Shown: piece after piece, positions 9,901 through 24,900 of the stretch | How positions within the stretch are numbered: the first letter of the stretch is position 1 | Layout of the letters: every line of letters starts with the position of its first letter | Assembly: GCA_018350325.1 (NCBI GenBank) | Contig: JAEVLN010000008.1 | Location: 124,001-188,000, forward strand | Origin: Globodera rostochiensis | Lineage: Eukaryota > Nematoda > Chromadorea > Rhabditida > Heteroderidae | Length of the DNA stretch: 64,000 bases | Direction: 5' to 3' | Translations under genes and position numbers: made by a program | Notes under the pieces: generated by a model | Seen by the model: only the letters and a program-made list of their open reading frames with translations | Told to the model about the DNA's origin: nothing | Databases searched by the model: none

Positions 9901-12900
9901 TTGTCCACGACCTAATAAATAAATATTGTTTTTGAATTTTTATATTCTTAGAAATGAATTTGTCCACCTGACTTCCCGGGGCCTGGGGCTGGAACAGAAG
10001 GCCTGGCTTCGGCGTCACGTTGATGTGCGTCTTTGTCCGCGCTTCCCCTTTGGCATTCACTGCCACCAACTCGTAGTCGCCGCCGTCCTCCGCAATCGCG
10101 AAAAGGATGTCCAACGTGATGAAGCCGAACTCGAAGCTTTGCCTAAGGGGAAGGGGGGGGGATATTTGGGGATTTCCAATGGGTTTCTTTTGCTCTCTCA
10201 TTCCATTAACACTTACACGTAGCGATTGGCGTCCGGCAGCGGTTGTCCGTTCTTCAACCAGTACACCTGCAGTTGCGGGTCGTTGATGGGCGTGACGCGG
10301 CACTCCAAATGCACAGATTCGCCTTCCGCGGCGTCCAGCGTCTCCACCAGCGATTGCTGCACAACCGGCTGTTCCTGCGCGATCAGCGTCTGTACTTCGA
10401 TGGTAGCTGCTGTGCTCGCCTCGCCTTTTGCATTGCGCGCGATGCATTTGTACTCGCCAGCGTCCTGAAGCGATCAAAAATTGGTCAAGTTTTGTTGAAA
10501 TTATGATCAGAGTTTTCGAATTGAAACCAAAACCGACAAAACCCAACGGGTAAAAAAATGTTTGACTTGAGCGATCAGATGTTTGATCATCAGCGTGATG
10601 ACGCCAAAATCGTTGCTCAAATGGATACGGTTGGAGTAAGGAACGGAATGGCCGTTGTGCTGCCATTCGATGTGCATCGACGGGTCGCCGATGGGCTCCA
10701 ACACGCACAAAAATGCATGCGCTTGTGCCTCCTGCACAGTTCAACTCGTTTAGAAGCCTTTAGGCTATTTTCCGATGGACCTGCAGTTCGCCGGCATCTT
10801 TGAGCTGTTCCGTGAATGACGGGGCGCCAAATTCAATGGCCGGGGCAGCAAGTTCTGCAGGCGGTCGACCAACCCAATTGTCTAACTCCTCAATGCGCTC
10901 TTGGCGCTGGCCGGGCGACACCCAATCGTAGGAAATGCCGCTGTCGCCGACAACCTAAAAAATAAAATATTTTAATTAAATTTAGACAGTTTACACGGCA
11001 ACAGATTGACATTTTAAAAATAAATAATGTTTTATCGAAACGATTTCGCAATTTAACTTGGGAAGATTCAAAATGAGTTTCAAAACTGATGGCGCCGGCC
11101 AACCATACCTCGATTTGGCACTGCGTTTCAGCCTGGCCCTGGTTGTTGATGGCTCGGCAAAGCCATGTGCCGTTGTCTTGCGGCTCTGCCGGGCACAGCT
11201 CCAGCACCACAAAGCCAAAGTCGTGGATCGTTTTCATACGGTTGGTGTTGAGCACGAGCTCCCCGTTGTGGTACCACTCCACTCGGAGGTTGGTGTCGTC
11301 CGTTGGCTCCAACTTGGCATCCAAATGGATCAGAGCGCCTTCGCGAAGTTGAGGAAGGCTCTTAACGGGCAAATGTGAACTTTTGAAATTTTTAAAAATT
11401 GGCATAATGTATCAAATTGAATAAATAATATATTACTCACGGGCAATTGGCTGACAAAGTTCGGTGCGCCGAACTCCTTGGCTGGTTCTTCCGGCTTCGG
11501 CGGCTTTGGAGCCTCAATTTGCGTGATTTTCTGTTGTGCACCAGCCATTGCCTGCGGTATTTGAGGCTGCGCTTCAATGCCCTCCTTTGGTGTCACCTGC
11601 AAAAGAAATTTTCAATATTAATTAATGTTTTTAAATAAATTCATTAGAAATCGAAAATGTCCAATAAATAACCAAGATGAGTTTGTTCACCTTCAGCGAA
11701 GTGCTTGTCACCGCCTCTCCCTGCTTGTTGATCGCCTTGCACACGTAGTCGCCGGTGTCTTCCGGATACACAGGGTAAATCTCCAACACGACCACGCCGA
11801 ACTCGTTAATAGTCTTCACGCGAGAACCGGTCAACAGCGGCTTGTTGTTCAGGAACCTGACATTTTGAATAATCGTTCAATATCGACCAGGAGACATGGC
11901 ACAACCATTGTATCTTCAGCTGGTTGTCATCCATTGGTTCGTAACGTGCAGTGAAGTGCGCCCGCTCGCCCTGCTCGCTCTCGCTGGGCGCGCTCAACGG
12001 CGCGACAAACACCGGCATGCGGCCCTCCCTGACAAGCTCCTCCTTTGTCGGACGGAAAGCCAACCGTTCCTCAAGGTCGCCGACCGCTTTGGCCTTCTGC
12101 TCCGATTGCGGCTGCAAAAGCAGCGACTCCGTCGGCGCGACCTCAAGCTGTACGGAGGACGAGGCCTCGCCTTGATCGTTGATCACCTTCAAATTTATGT
12201 GCAAATGATTAGCTGACCCTAATTATTTTTAAACTGATCGCTGACTCTGTCAAATTTACAGTCATTTTCAAATAACTGGTCCAGTAGATAACCTTAATTT
12301 GGTACTCGCCGGAGTCGTGCGCCAACAGGTAAAGAATGTCCAGAATGCCAAAGCCGAAATCGTTGACCATTCTGTGCCTGTTCGAGTGATAAATGGGCTG
12401 ACCGTCCTTGTACCTGTCCAACCAAAGGGTACAGTTACATTTACACCCTCCACAATGTGCACCATTCAACGCGTGTCTTCGGATCTGCCACCGGAGTGAA
12501 GTGTGCCTCCAGGTGCGCACTGTCGCCCTCGGAAAGGCCCGCGGGCGCCTGCAGCTGTGCACTGATTGTCGGTGCTTCAAATACGGGTGCTTCCGGCTCT
12601 GCTGGGCCCGCTCGGGGAGCTTCTAACTGTTCGATTTGTGCCAGGCTAGACTGGTTGATCGGCTCTAGCAGCAGGCGGTCACGCGGCAGCACGTTCAGTT
12701 TGGCACTGGCACGCGCTTCGCCCACCGAATTGACCGCAACGCACTCCCAATCGCCTGCATCGCGCAGCTCCGTGTCGTTGATGTTCAGGATCACCCAGCC
12801 GAAGTCTGCAATTTGCTTGAGACGAGACGAGTCCGGCACCGGTGCGCCGTTCAGGTACCTTACACAAGATTTTAGAGTGATTTGAGTTTAGAAGATTTGA

Positions 12901-15900
12901 ATTCAACTTCCACACCATTGGATCTTCAGTTCGTTGTCGTCGATGGGCTCCACGGTGGTCTCGAAGTGTGCCGGCTGTCCCTCGTGCACTTCGCCCGGCG
13001 TCAGCACCGGCGAAGTGAACTTGGGCGCCACTTTGGGCGCCGGCTCGGGCTCTGGCAACGGCTCTTTGGGCGCCTCAATCTCCTGGATGCGCTGCCAGCT
13101 TTGCTCATGCTGAACATCGTCCAGAATGGGCGCTTTTGCGTTGCACTTAAGAGAAAGACTTAATAAAATGTGGGCAATCATTTTTTTGATTTTAAGAATA
13201 TTAAATTGTACCGTATCATGTTCATTTTGTTTTTATTTTTGAATGTTTAATTAATGTACTTAATATGGGCGCTTTGCCATCGACTAACTTTTAGCGTGGC
13301 TGAAGTGATCGCCTCGCCCTGGGAGTTTTGCACACACAGCTGATAGACACCTGCCAAGGACAAAGCATAAATTGTGATAATCGCTTCAAATAATTCGCTG
13401 TTTTTAAAAGACCAACAGAATGATCTGATCATACAGATCACCAGCTTTAGCTGACCTTCGTCCTCCGGGATTGTGTAGCCGATGATGAGCGTGCACAGTC
13501 CGAAGTCGTATGCAATTGCGTACTTTGACCCGTGGACCAACGGCACTCCGTTCCGTACCCATTGGATCGTCACCCCGGGGTCGTTGTTGGGCATGAAGAT
13601 GGCTTCAAACTTGATCACGTCGCCCTCGTCGCAATCGATGTCCGAAATTTGTTGCTGGAAGGTTGGCGCCGGATATTCGGGCGCCGGAGGCGACGGCGGA
13701 CGCTAAATATTTTTGATGTTTTATTTTGTTCAGAGCCGCCGAATGAAATTGTTCACTTCCAAAGGCGCTTCAAGAATTTGAATTTGACGCCATGACTCCT
13801 CATGTTGCGTGTCTCCAAGAATGTTGCCAATTCCAACGACCTAAATTTTTAGGAATATTTTAAAAGCATAATAACCCTCGAGGGCTTTCAGGGGTACATT
13901 TAAAAAAAGAAACATCGAAAATTAAACGAATTTGTTTATTTAATTTAAAAAATTTCATTCCCAACCACCTTAATTGAGGCCGAGCTAGCCGCTTCGCCTT
14001 CGCTGTTCGCAATTTTCAGCGTGTACACGCCCTCATGATCAGGGTTTACCGCACTGATAATTTAAAAAAATGCCGGATATAATCACAAAATTGGCACATT
14101 TCTTCTCTACCTGATGTCCAGTGCGGCCCATCCCAGGTCAGTACGCGTGCGGACTAATTGCGAGGCGCCCAACGGATGTCCATTAAACTCCCAAGTGCTT
14201 AATGAATGAATAAATGCAGACAGAGTTCAAAAGTGTTTAAATTTGGCATTGGCATTTTAATCACTGGTCGTACCAGCTCAGGTCGTTGTCCCGGGCGGGC
14301 TGGAAGGTGGCCTCAAGCCGGACGGGCGTGCCCTCGGAAATGTCCGCAACGGACTCCAGCTGAGTGAGGAAGCGCGGCTTCTCCTTCACCTCCGCAATTT
14401 CGATCTCCTCCCGAATCTTTGGTGCTTCCAGAATCTGAGTGTGTTGTTGAGAGTTTTGAGAAAAAATTGCTCAAATTTATTTCACCTGAATCTCATTCCA
14501 ACTCTCCGGGTGCTGCACGTCCTTCAGAATCTTCTCGTATCCGGCCACTTTAACGGTGGCCGAGGTTGTCGCTTCACCTTGCGCGTTGGATGCCGTGCAC
14601 GTGTACACGCCCGAGTCGTGCGGAAGCACGTGCAGAATGTAGAGGACCACCTCGCCAAAGTTTTTCTCCTAAAAAAGTGATAAGCAATCTTGAAGTTTAA
14701 TCTTGACCGGACTCAGAACCTGTCTGAACCGGTTGGCGTTCTGCAGCGGCACTCCGTTGAGGAACCACTCGATCTTCAGGTTCGGGTCCCCGACCGGTTC
14801 GACATGGCCGATCAGTTGCACAATGCCACCCTCCTGCTCCAGCTCGACGTTCTCGAACGTCTTTGTCCAGTTCGGCTTGCCAAACTCCATTTCCGGGAAA
14901 GCAAGTTGGGGATTCTTGTCGATTGCCTCCAACTCCTGGAGTTTGAATCCATTTTAACCGAAAACTTTGGAATTTTTAATTTTTAAATTAAATTTGAATG
15001 TTTTTGTCTGAGTTTTCGTATTGCATTTTGCCTGAATGCGCTGATAGGACTGCTCGTGCAGCGTGTTCAGCAACAGACTGTCGTCTGCCGCCACCGTCAG
15101 CGATGCATTGGTCATGGCGGCACCCTCCTGTGGAAGATAAAGTAAATTACGGAACTTCCAATATTTAATGGCAAACCTTGTTGACCGCCTTGCACGAGTA
15201 CGTGCCGGCATCGTGCAACCCGGCACCCACAATACGCAACCACACGTGTCCAAACTCCTCGCCAATCTGGTAACGGTTGCTCTGCAGCAACGGCTGATCG
15301 TTGCGGTACCATTGGAGCTGCAGGCCGGGATCGTTGATCGGCATCACACGAGCTTCAAACAGCACCACACTGTTCTCAGGCACCTAAAAAAATTAAAATT
15401 TCAGTTGAATTAAATAAAATTTTGAAACTCACGTCCGCCTGACTCTGCAGCGGCTGCGTGAACTGCGGCTTCGGGTACTGCACGGGCTCGGGCTCGGGCG
15501 GCGGCTCCCGAGGCGCCTCCATCTCCTGGATGCGTACCCAACTCGCGTCGTGCATTGTGTCGGTGAGCAGACCCGGCCGCTTTTCCACCTCCAGACGGCC
15601 TTCAGTGGACGCCTCGCCGCCCTCGTTGGCAGCAACACAGCGATAGTCGCCCACGTCCTGGGCCAACACGTAGTGAATATCCAGCGTGACCAAGCCGAAG
15701 TCGTTGCGCATGGAAATTCGGTTAGACATGGGCAGGGGACGCCCGTTGTGGAACCACTGAAGACGCAAACGCGGGTCCGCAATCGGCTCCACCTGACATG
15801 TATGGTAATGAATGATCATGCCAAAAGTTAAATGCCATCCAGGAAAATGCGCAACCTGAGCCTCGAAATGTGCCGGCTGGCCCTCGATCAAGTCCGTCTG

Positions 15901-18900
15901 ACTGTTCAGTGGTTGGGTGAAGCGTGGCGCGGCATGCTCCGCCAGCGGTGCTTCTTCCGGGCCAGGCCGTGGCGCCTCCAGCTCCTGGATGCGTTGCCAG
16001 CTCTGCTCGTGCTGCGTGTCTCCGAGAATGCTGTCCACCGGCTGTACGGTCAGCGAGCCTTCCGCTCGCGCTTCGCCCTGCTCATTAGTGGCCACCACTG
16101 TGTACGTGCCGGAGTCGTGGGCCTGCGTGGAGGATAATATAATGCTTCCATTTCACCCTATTCTACTTGGGTGTGCAAAAAGTCTAGCGCGATCAGCCCA
16201 AAGTCTTTGGTGAATGCGAAGCGGTTGCTGTCCGCCAGCGGCTGCCCGTCCTTGAACCATTGCACGCGCAGTTTGTTGTCGTTGACGGGCGTGACGCGCG
16301 TCTCGAAGTGTGCCGGCTGACCCTCCACACGTTCGAGCGACTGCAACTGCCCGGCGAAGGCGGGTGCCTCGGGGGCCAGTGGTTCCGCCTCAGGCGCCAC
16401 CTCCTTGGGTGCCTCCAGCTCCTGCGCGAGGAATCGAAATTCAATTTGTGGCCTCTTAAAATCGAGAAATTTTGGCACCTGAATGCGCTGCCAGCTCTGT
16501 TCGTGCTGCGGGTCGGTGAACAACGAGCCTTTGGGCGTAATTTGCAGCTGCACGCTCGACTCCGCCTGACCTAGCTCGCTGCGCGCCACGCACGTGTACT
16601 CGCCCGAGTCGGCGTCGAAAGCGTAAAGGATGTCCAGCGACACGTAGCCGAAGTCGTGCACCTTGCGGAATCGGTGTCCGTTTGGTAACGGCTGTCCGTT
16701 GAGGAACCATTCCACGACGAGTTGATTGTCATTGGTGGGCTCAATTTGGCCCTCCAGATGGATGGGATCGCCTTCCTGGACGATTGAAACATGAATGTTA
16801 GAAGATGCTTTAAGTTGGACACAGCTTAAGAAGCCACCTGAAATTCGGACTGTCCGCTTGCAATTGGCACAACAAAACGTGGCGCCACAATCTCCGGTTC
16901 TGGGACGATAAATTCGGGTGGCTGCCTGTTCTCAATCTCCTGGATTTGCTGCCAGCTTTGCTCGTGTTGTGTGTCCAGCATAAGCGCATCTGTCGGCTGG
17001 CACTTCACCGTGGCACTCGTCTGCGCCTCGCCAAAGTCGCTGACCGCCCGGCAACTGTACAGGCCGGAGTCCTCGCCGTACACCGTCAGAATGTCGAGTG
17101 TTACCAAGTCCAGATTCCGTGCTGGCCTATTTTCGTAGAAATTTATTCAGTGAAGCTTGTGCATAAACTTTTGTACTTACATGAACCGATTTCCTTCCGG
17201 CAACGGCTGTTCGTTACAGGTCCAGTATACCTTAATGAGCAGAATTTAATGGGTTTTTTTAATAATTTAAAAAAAAATGCCTTCAGTGTTGGATCGTTGA
17301 CGGGCTGCAGTCGGCACTCCAACCGGACAACGTCACCTTCGATCAGATCCTCAAAGTTGGACAGCGGGACTATAAATGTTGGTGGCAAGAAGTGCAGCTC
17401 AGGGCTTGGCTCTTTCAGCAGTTGCCGGCCCTCGATCTCCTGAATTTTAATTTGTATCTAAATTATTCGCGGTCTCCAACCTGTATCTTCTGCCAGGACT
17501 GTTCATGCTGTGAGTCCAGGTATAGGTTGCGCTTCGTCTCACAGTCGATGGTGATTGACGACTCGGCCTCGCCTATCTCGTTGGTGGCCCGGCAAGTGTA
17601 CGTGCCAGAATCACTTGGCAACAGATGCGCAAACTCCAGCGCAACGTAGCCAAAGTCGTGGATGGTGCGAATGCGCGAGCTGAACTGCAGTGGCTGCCCG
17701 TTGAAGAACCTTATTGATGAAGAAGTGATCAAGAATGATTTTGATTAGATATTGAAAACAACCAACCATTCGATACGAAGCTTCGGGTCCGTGATCGGCA
17801 TCACCGTGGCGTCCAGGTGCAGCGGCATGCCCTCAGCCAAGCTGTCCACCAAACCGGTCAATTCTTGAGTGAACTGAGGTGCCTCAGGCACGAGCTCCGG
17901 CTCCTCCGGTTCTGCCGGACGAATTGCCTCCAGCTCTTGGATACGGCGGAAACTTTCCGGATGCTGAGTGTCCTCAAGAATCAGTGCGCCGCCTTCAATT
18001 TGCACTGATGCCGATGTTTGGGCTTGGCCTTAGGGGAGAGAGGGGATTTTGATTAATAAAATACAAAATAAAATTAATAATTTTTTTAGCACAAAACCCT
18101 AAAATATTTATAAATAAAATAAAATGGTTCCCTACCGACGGCATTGCTGACCACCAGCGTGTAATCGCCGGCATCTTCAGCCAACAGAAAATTGATGTCC
18201 AGCGCGGCGTAGCCGAAATCGTTGGTCAAATGATGACGATTGCTGTTGAACAGCGGCTGTTCGTTCAGGAACCATTCAATCTGAATTTGCAATTCGACAA
18301 TTTTTATATTTTAACTGATCCATATTTTCCATCTCAAAAGCAATTTTAGCAGATTACCTATACGAACAAAAGCAAATTGAAATGAAATTGGTTGGTGGAC
18401 GAAATGACCGCCAAGCAAAATTCCGAAACATTCGCGAAGACGAGCGCGTACCTTGACCGTGTTGTCGTCCGTCGGCGTGTATTGGGCGTCAAAGTGCAGC
18501 GCCTGCGTCTCGGCCGGGCCTCCCTCGCCCTGCGCGGTCACTGTCAGCTGTTTGACAATTTGTGGCGACTGCTTCTCCGGCTCGGCCGGCTCCTCCGGCA
18601 CCGGTCGCGGGGCTTCCAGCTCCGCAATGCGTGCCACAGACTGGGGATGGATTGGCTCGCTGAGCAGTGCCTCCTTGCCCTCACAGCTCAGGTCCACGGA
18701 CGAGGCGGACTCGCCAGCCGCGTTACGGATCACCAGCGTGTACGTGCCGCTGAAGAAGGAATAAAATCGTCCAAACATACACAGTATATGAAATTTAATC
18801 CGGCCCGATCAGTGATCAGAGTAATTCGCCGATTGGTGATTAATTGATTGATTCAACATGGTAAAGACTGTACGTGCCTGTCTTCTGGGTACATGTACAG

Positions 18901-21900
18901 AATTGTCAGTGCTGCAAATCCAAAGTCTTGGCTTAGCACAAAGCGATGCGCCTTCATCAGCGGCTGCCCGTTGAAGAGCCATTCGCACTGAAAATAATAT
19001 TTTTTTTTCTTATTTTTAATTTTATAAGACTTTTGACTTCTTTTACAATTTAAAAAGTGAACAAATAAAAAAATGAGGTAGGGAAAAATACAGTAATGCC
19101 TAAACCGGTCAGCAGCAAAAGTTTGTGCCAACGAACCACAATGCTGTTGTCGTCCAATGGGCCATACTGTGCCTCCAAATACACACTCTCCGACTCGGCC
19201 ACTTGAGCCCCGCTGGCGCTCAGCGGTTTAGTGAATTGGGGCGCCTGCCGGTCCGGCTCCGGCACCTCTTCCGGCAACGGCTTCGGCGCTTCCATCTCCT
19301 GAATGCGCGCGTAGCTGGTCGGATGCTGCGGCTCGGAGAAAATGCGACTTTTTGCTGCAATTTTTGATTTTTTTAATTTGCACAAAACAAATAGCAAATA
19401 ATTTTAAAAAATTAATTTAAAAACTCAATGCTTGATAGAATATATTATAAGGTTTCAGAAATAAATGTTGATTTGCTTGAGGCACAACTTAGGACCCTAA
19501 AGATTTCCCGGCTTTTCTTTCAGTTAAAAAACATCAAAATGTTTCTGTTTGGGACATTTTTGGATGAGGACAATCTGCAAACAATGGCCGATGTTTGGCT
19601 AACTCAAACATTGCTTCACATAACAAAAAACTGGTTTCTTTAAAATGAAACCAAAATATTTCAAATAAAAATGGATGTTGTCTAAATTTAAATCTAAATA
19701 ATGTATAAGTAATTAATGAAAATAAATTCCAACGTTCGCAGCTGAATTTGGTGCTGGTCTCGGCTCGTCCAAGAGCATTTTCCGCAACACACGTGTACGT
19801 GCCGGAGTCTTCCGAGTAAACGCTGAGAATGTCCAATGAACAGTAGCCAAAGTCGTGGAAAGTGCGCAGCCGACTCGCTGCAAAAGGTATAATATATCCG
19901 GGATGGGCCGTCCCGTTTTTATTGTTGGAGCAAATGTGCCGCCATAAGACCAATTTTATAAATTTTTGTTTTGATCAAGATTCGGACCGATTTGGATCGA
20001 AACTTTGTAACTTTGGCTGGCTGACCACTCACCGTGCAGCAGCGGTTGCCCGTCACGGAGCCAGAAGATGTGCAGTTGGTTGTCGCCCACTGGCTCGTAC
20101 GTGCACTCGAAACGCAGCGGCTCGCCCTCCTCAACCTCGCCAAGATCGCCTGCAAGCGGCTGCACAAATTTAGGCGCGGTCGGCTCATAGTCGGGGATTT
20201 CCTGGCGCGGGTACTTGTCCAGACCCTCCAGGTATTCGATCTTCGACAGCGACTGCTCGTGCTGAGGCGCCGACAGAATGGCATCTTTGCCGACAATGTT
20301 CACCGCGCACGCACTTTCCGCCTAAATGCCAATTTTGAACGGTTTGCGGTTGTTTTGTTACACGTCTTTTGATCAGATTACAGTACGGTATTCCGATTAC
20401 GGTATGCTGTTTATTTTTGTAATTCGCTTTCAATTACGGTACCTGTCCCTTTTCATTGGTAGCGCGTACGACGTATTGGCCGGCGTCCTCCGGGATCACG
20501 CCTTTGATGAACAACGTGATGAAGCCGAAGTCGTTCTGGGCGTGGATGCGCGAGCTGTTGTACAGGGGCTGGTCGTTGACGAACCACTCCACCTTCATGG
20601 TCATATATTTGTATTGTTTGCCGAAATATGACAAACTTTCATGGTTGGGTCATTCACCGGCACCAGCTTGATCTCGAAGATCAGATCATCGCCCTCCTGG
20701 ATACAGATTGAATCAAGCAATAAACATTTTAAATTTAAGTACCGGATATTCGATGTCCTGCAGAGTGCCGAGAAACTTTGGCGGATTGTCGCATTCTCGG
20801 TCAGGAACTTCGGGCAAACTGAAGTCCTTGGGCTGTTCCAACTCCTGGATACGGTCCAGGCCTTCCGGATGCAACGGATCCTGGTACAGTGTGTCCTTCG
20901 GCTTCACTGACAATTCGATGGAGGTTTGGGCCTGATATAAGCAAGAAAAAATCAATAATGCCAGATTGGTTTCCCCAAACGCACATCGCCAAGTTCGTTC
21001 TGTGCCACGCACGTGTACGTGCCGCTGTCCTCCGGAAAGGCGTACAGAATGTCCAACGCGACGTAGCCAAAGTCGAACATTGGCCGGAAACGGTGGGCGG
21101 CGTACAACGGTTGGCCGTTGAACAGCCAATGGACAGCCATTTTCTGACAAAATGCCAAAATTTATTTTGAATTGCATATTTAACAAAAAAATTTCCATGC
21201 CCTCACCACGTCATTGGCAGGCTGTACACGGCACTCGAAATGCACCGGCTGTTCCTGTTCCACCTCCACTTGGCCGTCCAAAGGACGCGCGAACCTCGGC
21301 TGAAAGGTGTGAAATTGGATTTCTCGATTTCGAATTTGGGATTCTATAAAAGATACTTTAATTTGCCTTTACCTGCTCCACGCTTTGAACTTCCTCCAGG
21401 CGATCGGGCTGAAACACCGGGCCCATGTGCACCTAAAATGTACCGGGATCGCAAATATTCGGCAAAATAAGCACATTTAAATGGGCCCAAATAAAAATTC
21501 CCGCGTAAATTTTCAGGAAGTAAAAGCAACTATAAATTAACTTAATTTAAATGTTCGAGACTTTCTGTTTCAACTGGACGAAATCGTCGAGTTTTTGGTC
21601 TCGAAGCAAAAGTAATATTTTTGTTTGATTTGCTGTCATTACCTGGTACTCCTCGTGCGCTTGGATGGTCGGCAATGCGCCGGCATGCAGCGGATCGGAC
21701 AGAATGTCGCCGGTGGAAATGGTGGACAGGTTGGCATCCGCCTGCGCTTGGCCCAGCGAGTTGGTCAGCACGCAGCTGTACACGCCCGCGTCCTCCGGAT
21801 ACGTCGGGTGGATGGTCAACGACGCGAAGCCGAAGTTGTTTATCTGGCGAAAAGAAACTTGCGCATAAATGCTATCATCAGACTGTGTGTTAATTGTTTT

Positions 21901-24900
21901 AATTAAAATATACGTAATTCAATTTATTTTTAATATTTTTAAATAATTTTTTCTTGGTCTGACCAGCTGAATTCGATTGGCATTTGGCAACGGTTGCCCG
22001 TCCTTAAGCCAAGTGACGCGAAGCGACGGGTCGTTGGTGGGCTTTATGCGCGCGTCGAAATAGGAGCGGCCGAGCTCGTCCTCGCAGTTGAAGTCGCGCG
22101 GCGGTTGCACAAATTGTGGCACGTGCATTTTGCCCTCCGCCTCTTTAATGCTCTTAAATAGACACAATTTTATTCAAATAAATTTCCCAAAATTTTGTCG
22201 AGTTCTTAACAAAAAACAAAACAAAATTCGTTTTACTCAACTAAGTATTGAAATTTGGCCAATTTTGGACCTTCAGCTCGCGCATGTCCTCCACGTCGTG
22301 CTCGTACACTTCGCTTTCGGCCAAATATTTGCCTTCATCTGTTCGTGCCACAACCACCACAGTGGCGGACGTCTCGGCAGTGCCAATGTCGTTTTCGGCC
22401 TGGAAAACGTAGAAGCCGGCGTCCTGCTCGGTCACCTCCGCAACTGACAAAAGTGCGAAGCCGTTCTGGTATAACGCCTGCACACGTTCATCTGCAAAAT
22501 GAGACAATTTGAGATTAGCGGACAAGATCAAAGCAAGATTCTGATCAAATAAAAGTCTTAGCGATTTTCAAAATATAATTTTATTCATTCCATAAATTTA
22601 AAATTCTCAAGCACTCACTCGATTGAACTGGCGTTCCGTTCAAAAAAAAGGCGACTTTCATGGACGGGTCGCTGATCGGCGTCAGTTTGGTCTCCAAACG
22701 GAGCGGCTGCCCCACAAAAAGTTCTTGAGAACGCAATTCCATGTGAAAGTTGGGGCGATCTTTGCCGGGCGCCAGCACCCCGCGGGGCCGTTCCGGCACC
22801 AGCTGATCAGCACCGGCGGGGGACGGTTGGGACGGCACGTAACTCAAAACTTCGATGAAGGCCGACTGACGAGCCTAAAAATTTTATAAAAAATTATTTA
22901 ACGATCTTTAAGCAAAAAAAAATATTAAAGAATAAATTTTAATTTAAACTTTTCCAATTAATTGTTTGGTGGATTTAATGGGAATTTCTTCCATTTTGAT
23001 GTTTTATTTCGTTCAAATCTTCTAAATAAGCAATTCTCGGAGGAAGTCGATGTTCTCTCGCAACCGCAAAATCCAGTTTTTTTGCTGCTATTCAAGCATT
23101 TTTTCCTTTAGAGTGAAATAAGCAAATGGGAATGCTCCACCACAAGGAGTCGTAGCTCAGTGGCAGAGCAATTGACTGCAGATCAATAGGTCACCGGTTC
23201 AACTCCGGTCGGCTCCTATCGCTTTTTTGTCAATTTTCTTTTTTGATATAATTTATACAATAATTTAAATTAATTTATTTTTTAAAAAACGCAACTTTAA
23301 TTTGTACTGAAAATATTACATTTTTCGTTTTTTAATTTTATCATTTCCTCAAAAGTAATGAAGAAAATTTGTTTACTTTTTAAAAATGTTCTCTTCTTCT
23401 TTTTAGACAAATTTACCTCGCCCATGGTGTTCACCGCCACACAAGTGTACTCGCCATGGTCAAACACTGTCACCGGGTTGATCTCCAGCACCGCGTAGCC
23501 GTAGTCGAGCAGAGTGGTCACACGCTGTGTAGCCATAATCGGCTTCCCGTTCAGCAGCCAGGCCACCTTTATAGACAGGCGGTCGATGTTTTAAGTTTTC
23601 AAAAATTTTCTAAAAATTCACCCCCCTCCCCCACCTTCAGGTTCGGGTCGTCGGTTGGCGAGAACTTCAGATCCAACATGGCATGTTGGCCTTCGATCAG
23701 CGTCTGGTTGTTCAGCTGCGAGCTGAACGCTGGGGCCGACTTTGACGGTACCAACTCCTTCTCCTCCTCCAAATGGGGACGCTTTGCGCTTGTGCTAAAA
23801 TTTACGATTTTTTCAAAATTTTTTCTACTAAAACTTTACAATTGTCGTGTCCGATCCACCCGCTTCAGCACAACCTGCTCTCTTGCCTCCGGGGCCGGCG
23901 ATTGGAACTTTTGCCGTGCCGCACCGGCACCGCCTGCGACACTTTTGGTGGTAGCAGTCCCTGCGCTCCCGGGGAAGGCCAATTCAAATTGAGCCTAAAG
24001 AAAAGACAAATATAATCAATCAATACATGATTACCAATGTTTCAACCTGAAATTCGTTCTTTGAGATGGCAATAAAATGGCTTAGGTAGTTTAAAAGGAA
24101 ACCAATCCGAGATTCTCGAGAAGCACTTGCCGAGAGTTCACCCAGGCCCAAACTCGAGTTGTGTTGGCCTAACCTGGAAGGATCCGCCCGCGTTGCTGGC
24201 GACGCATGCGTACGTGCCCAAGTCCTCCTGTTGGACGTTCAACACGCTCAGCTGGGATTGGCCGTCCTTTCCGCCCGCAATTTGGAACTTTTTTGACTCA
24301 GCGGCCAACTTCCGTTGCGGCTGACTCAGCGACATCCATAGCAACTCGGGCACCGGCTGTCCAGTGGCTTTTGCCTTCAAATAAATGCAAAAAAAATAAA
24401 AAATATTTGGCTTTTTTATTCATTTTTACAAATTATCTATTTTTAGAATGATGAGATAAATGAATGGTTTGAATTATTGCATTTGACATGAAAACTTTGC
24501 CTTGAACACCGCTTTCTCGCCCGGCTTAACTGCCGTTGGCTTTGGCATCTCCACAAATTGGGGCGGTTTAACGCCGGTCGGCTGCTTGCCCGCTGTGCCA
24601 TTGGCTATCATTGCGCCACCATTCATCATCGGACCATTTTTTTTAGCCTTTAATTTGAAATTTAAATTTAAATTGTTTTTAAATTAAATATTTTGTTTAA
24701 GTAAGAATTAAGGACGGATTGAACATATTGGAAAGACCGGACACTTCCACCCAAACCGAACCGAACGGGACCTGGACACCCCAAATTAAGTCGCAATTTT
24801 AATTTGTTTAAAACCGAAATTTAGTTTACCGGTGGAGGTGCCATTTCCCTAATTCTGCGTCGTCTCAGCTGTTCCTGAAGGTAGTATTCTGCCTGTTCAG

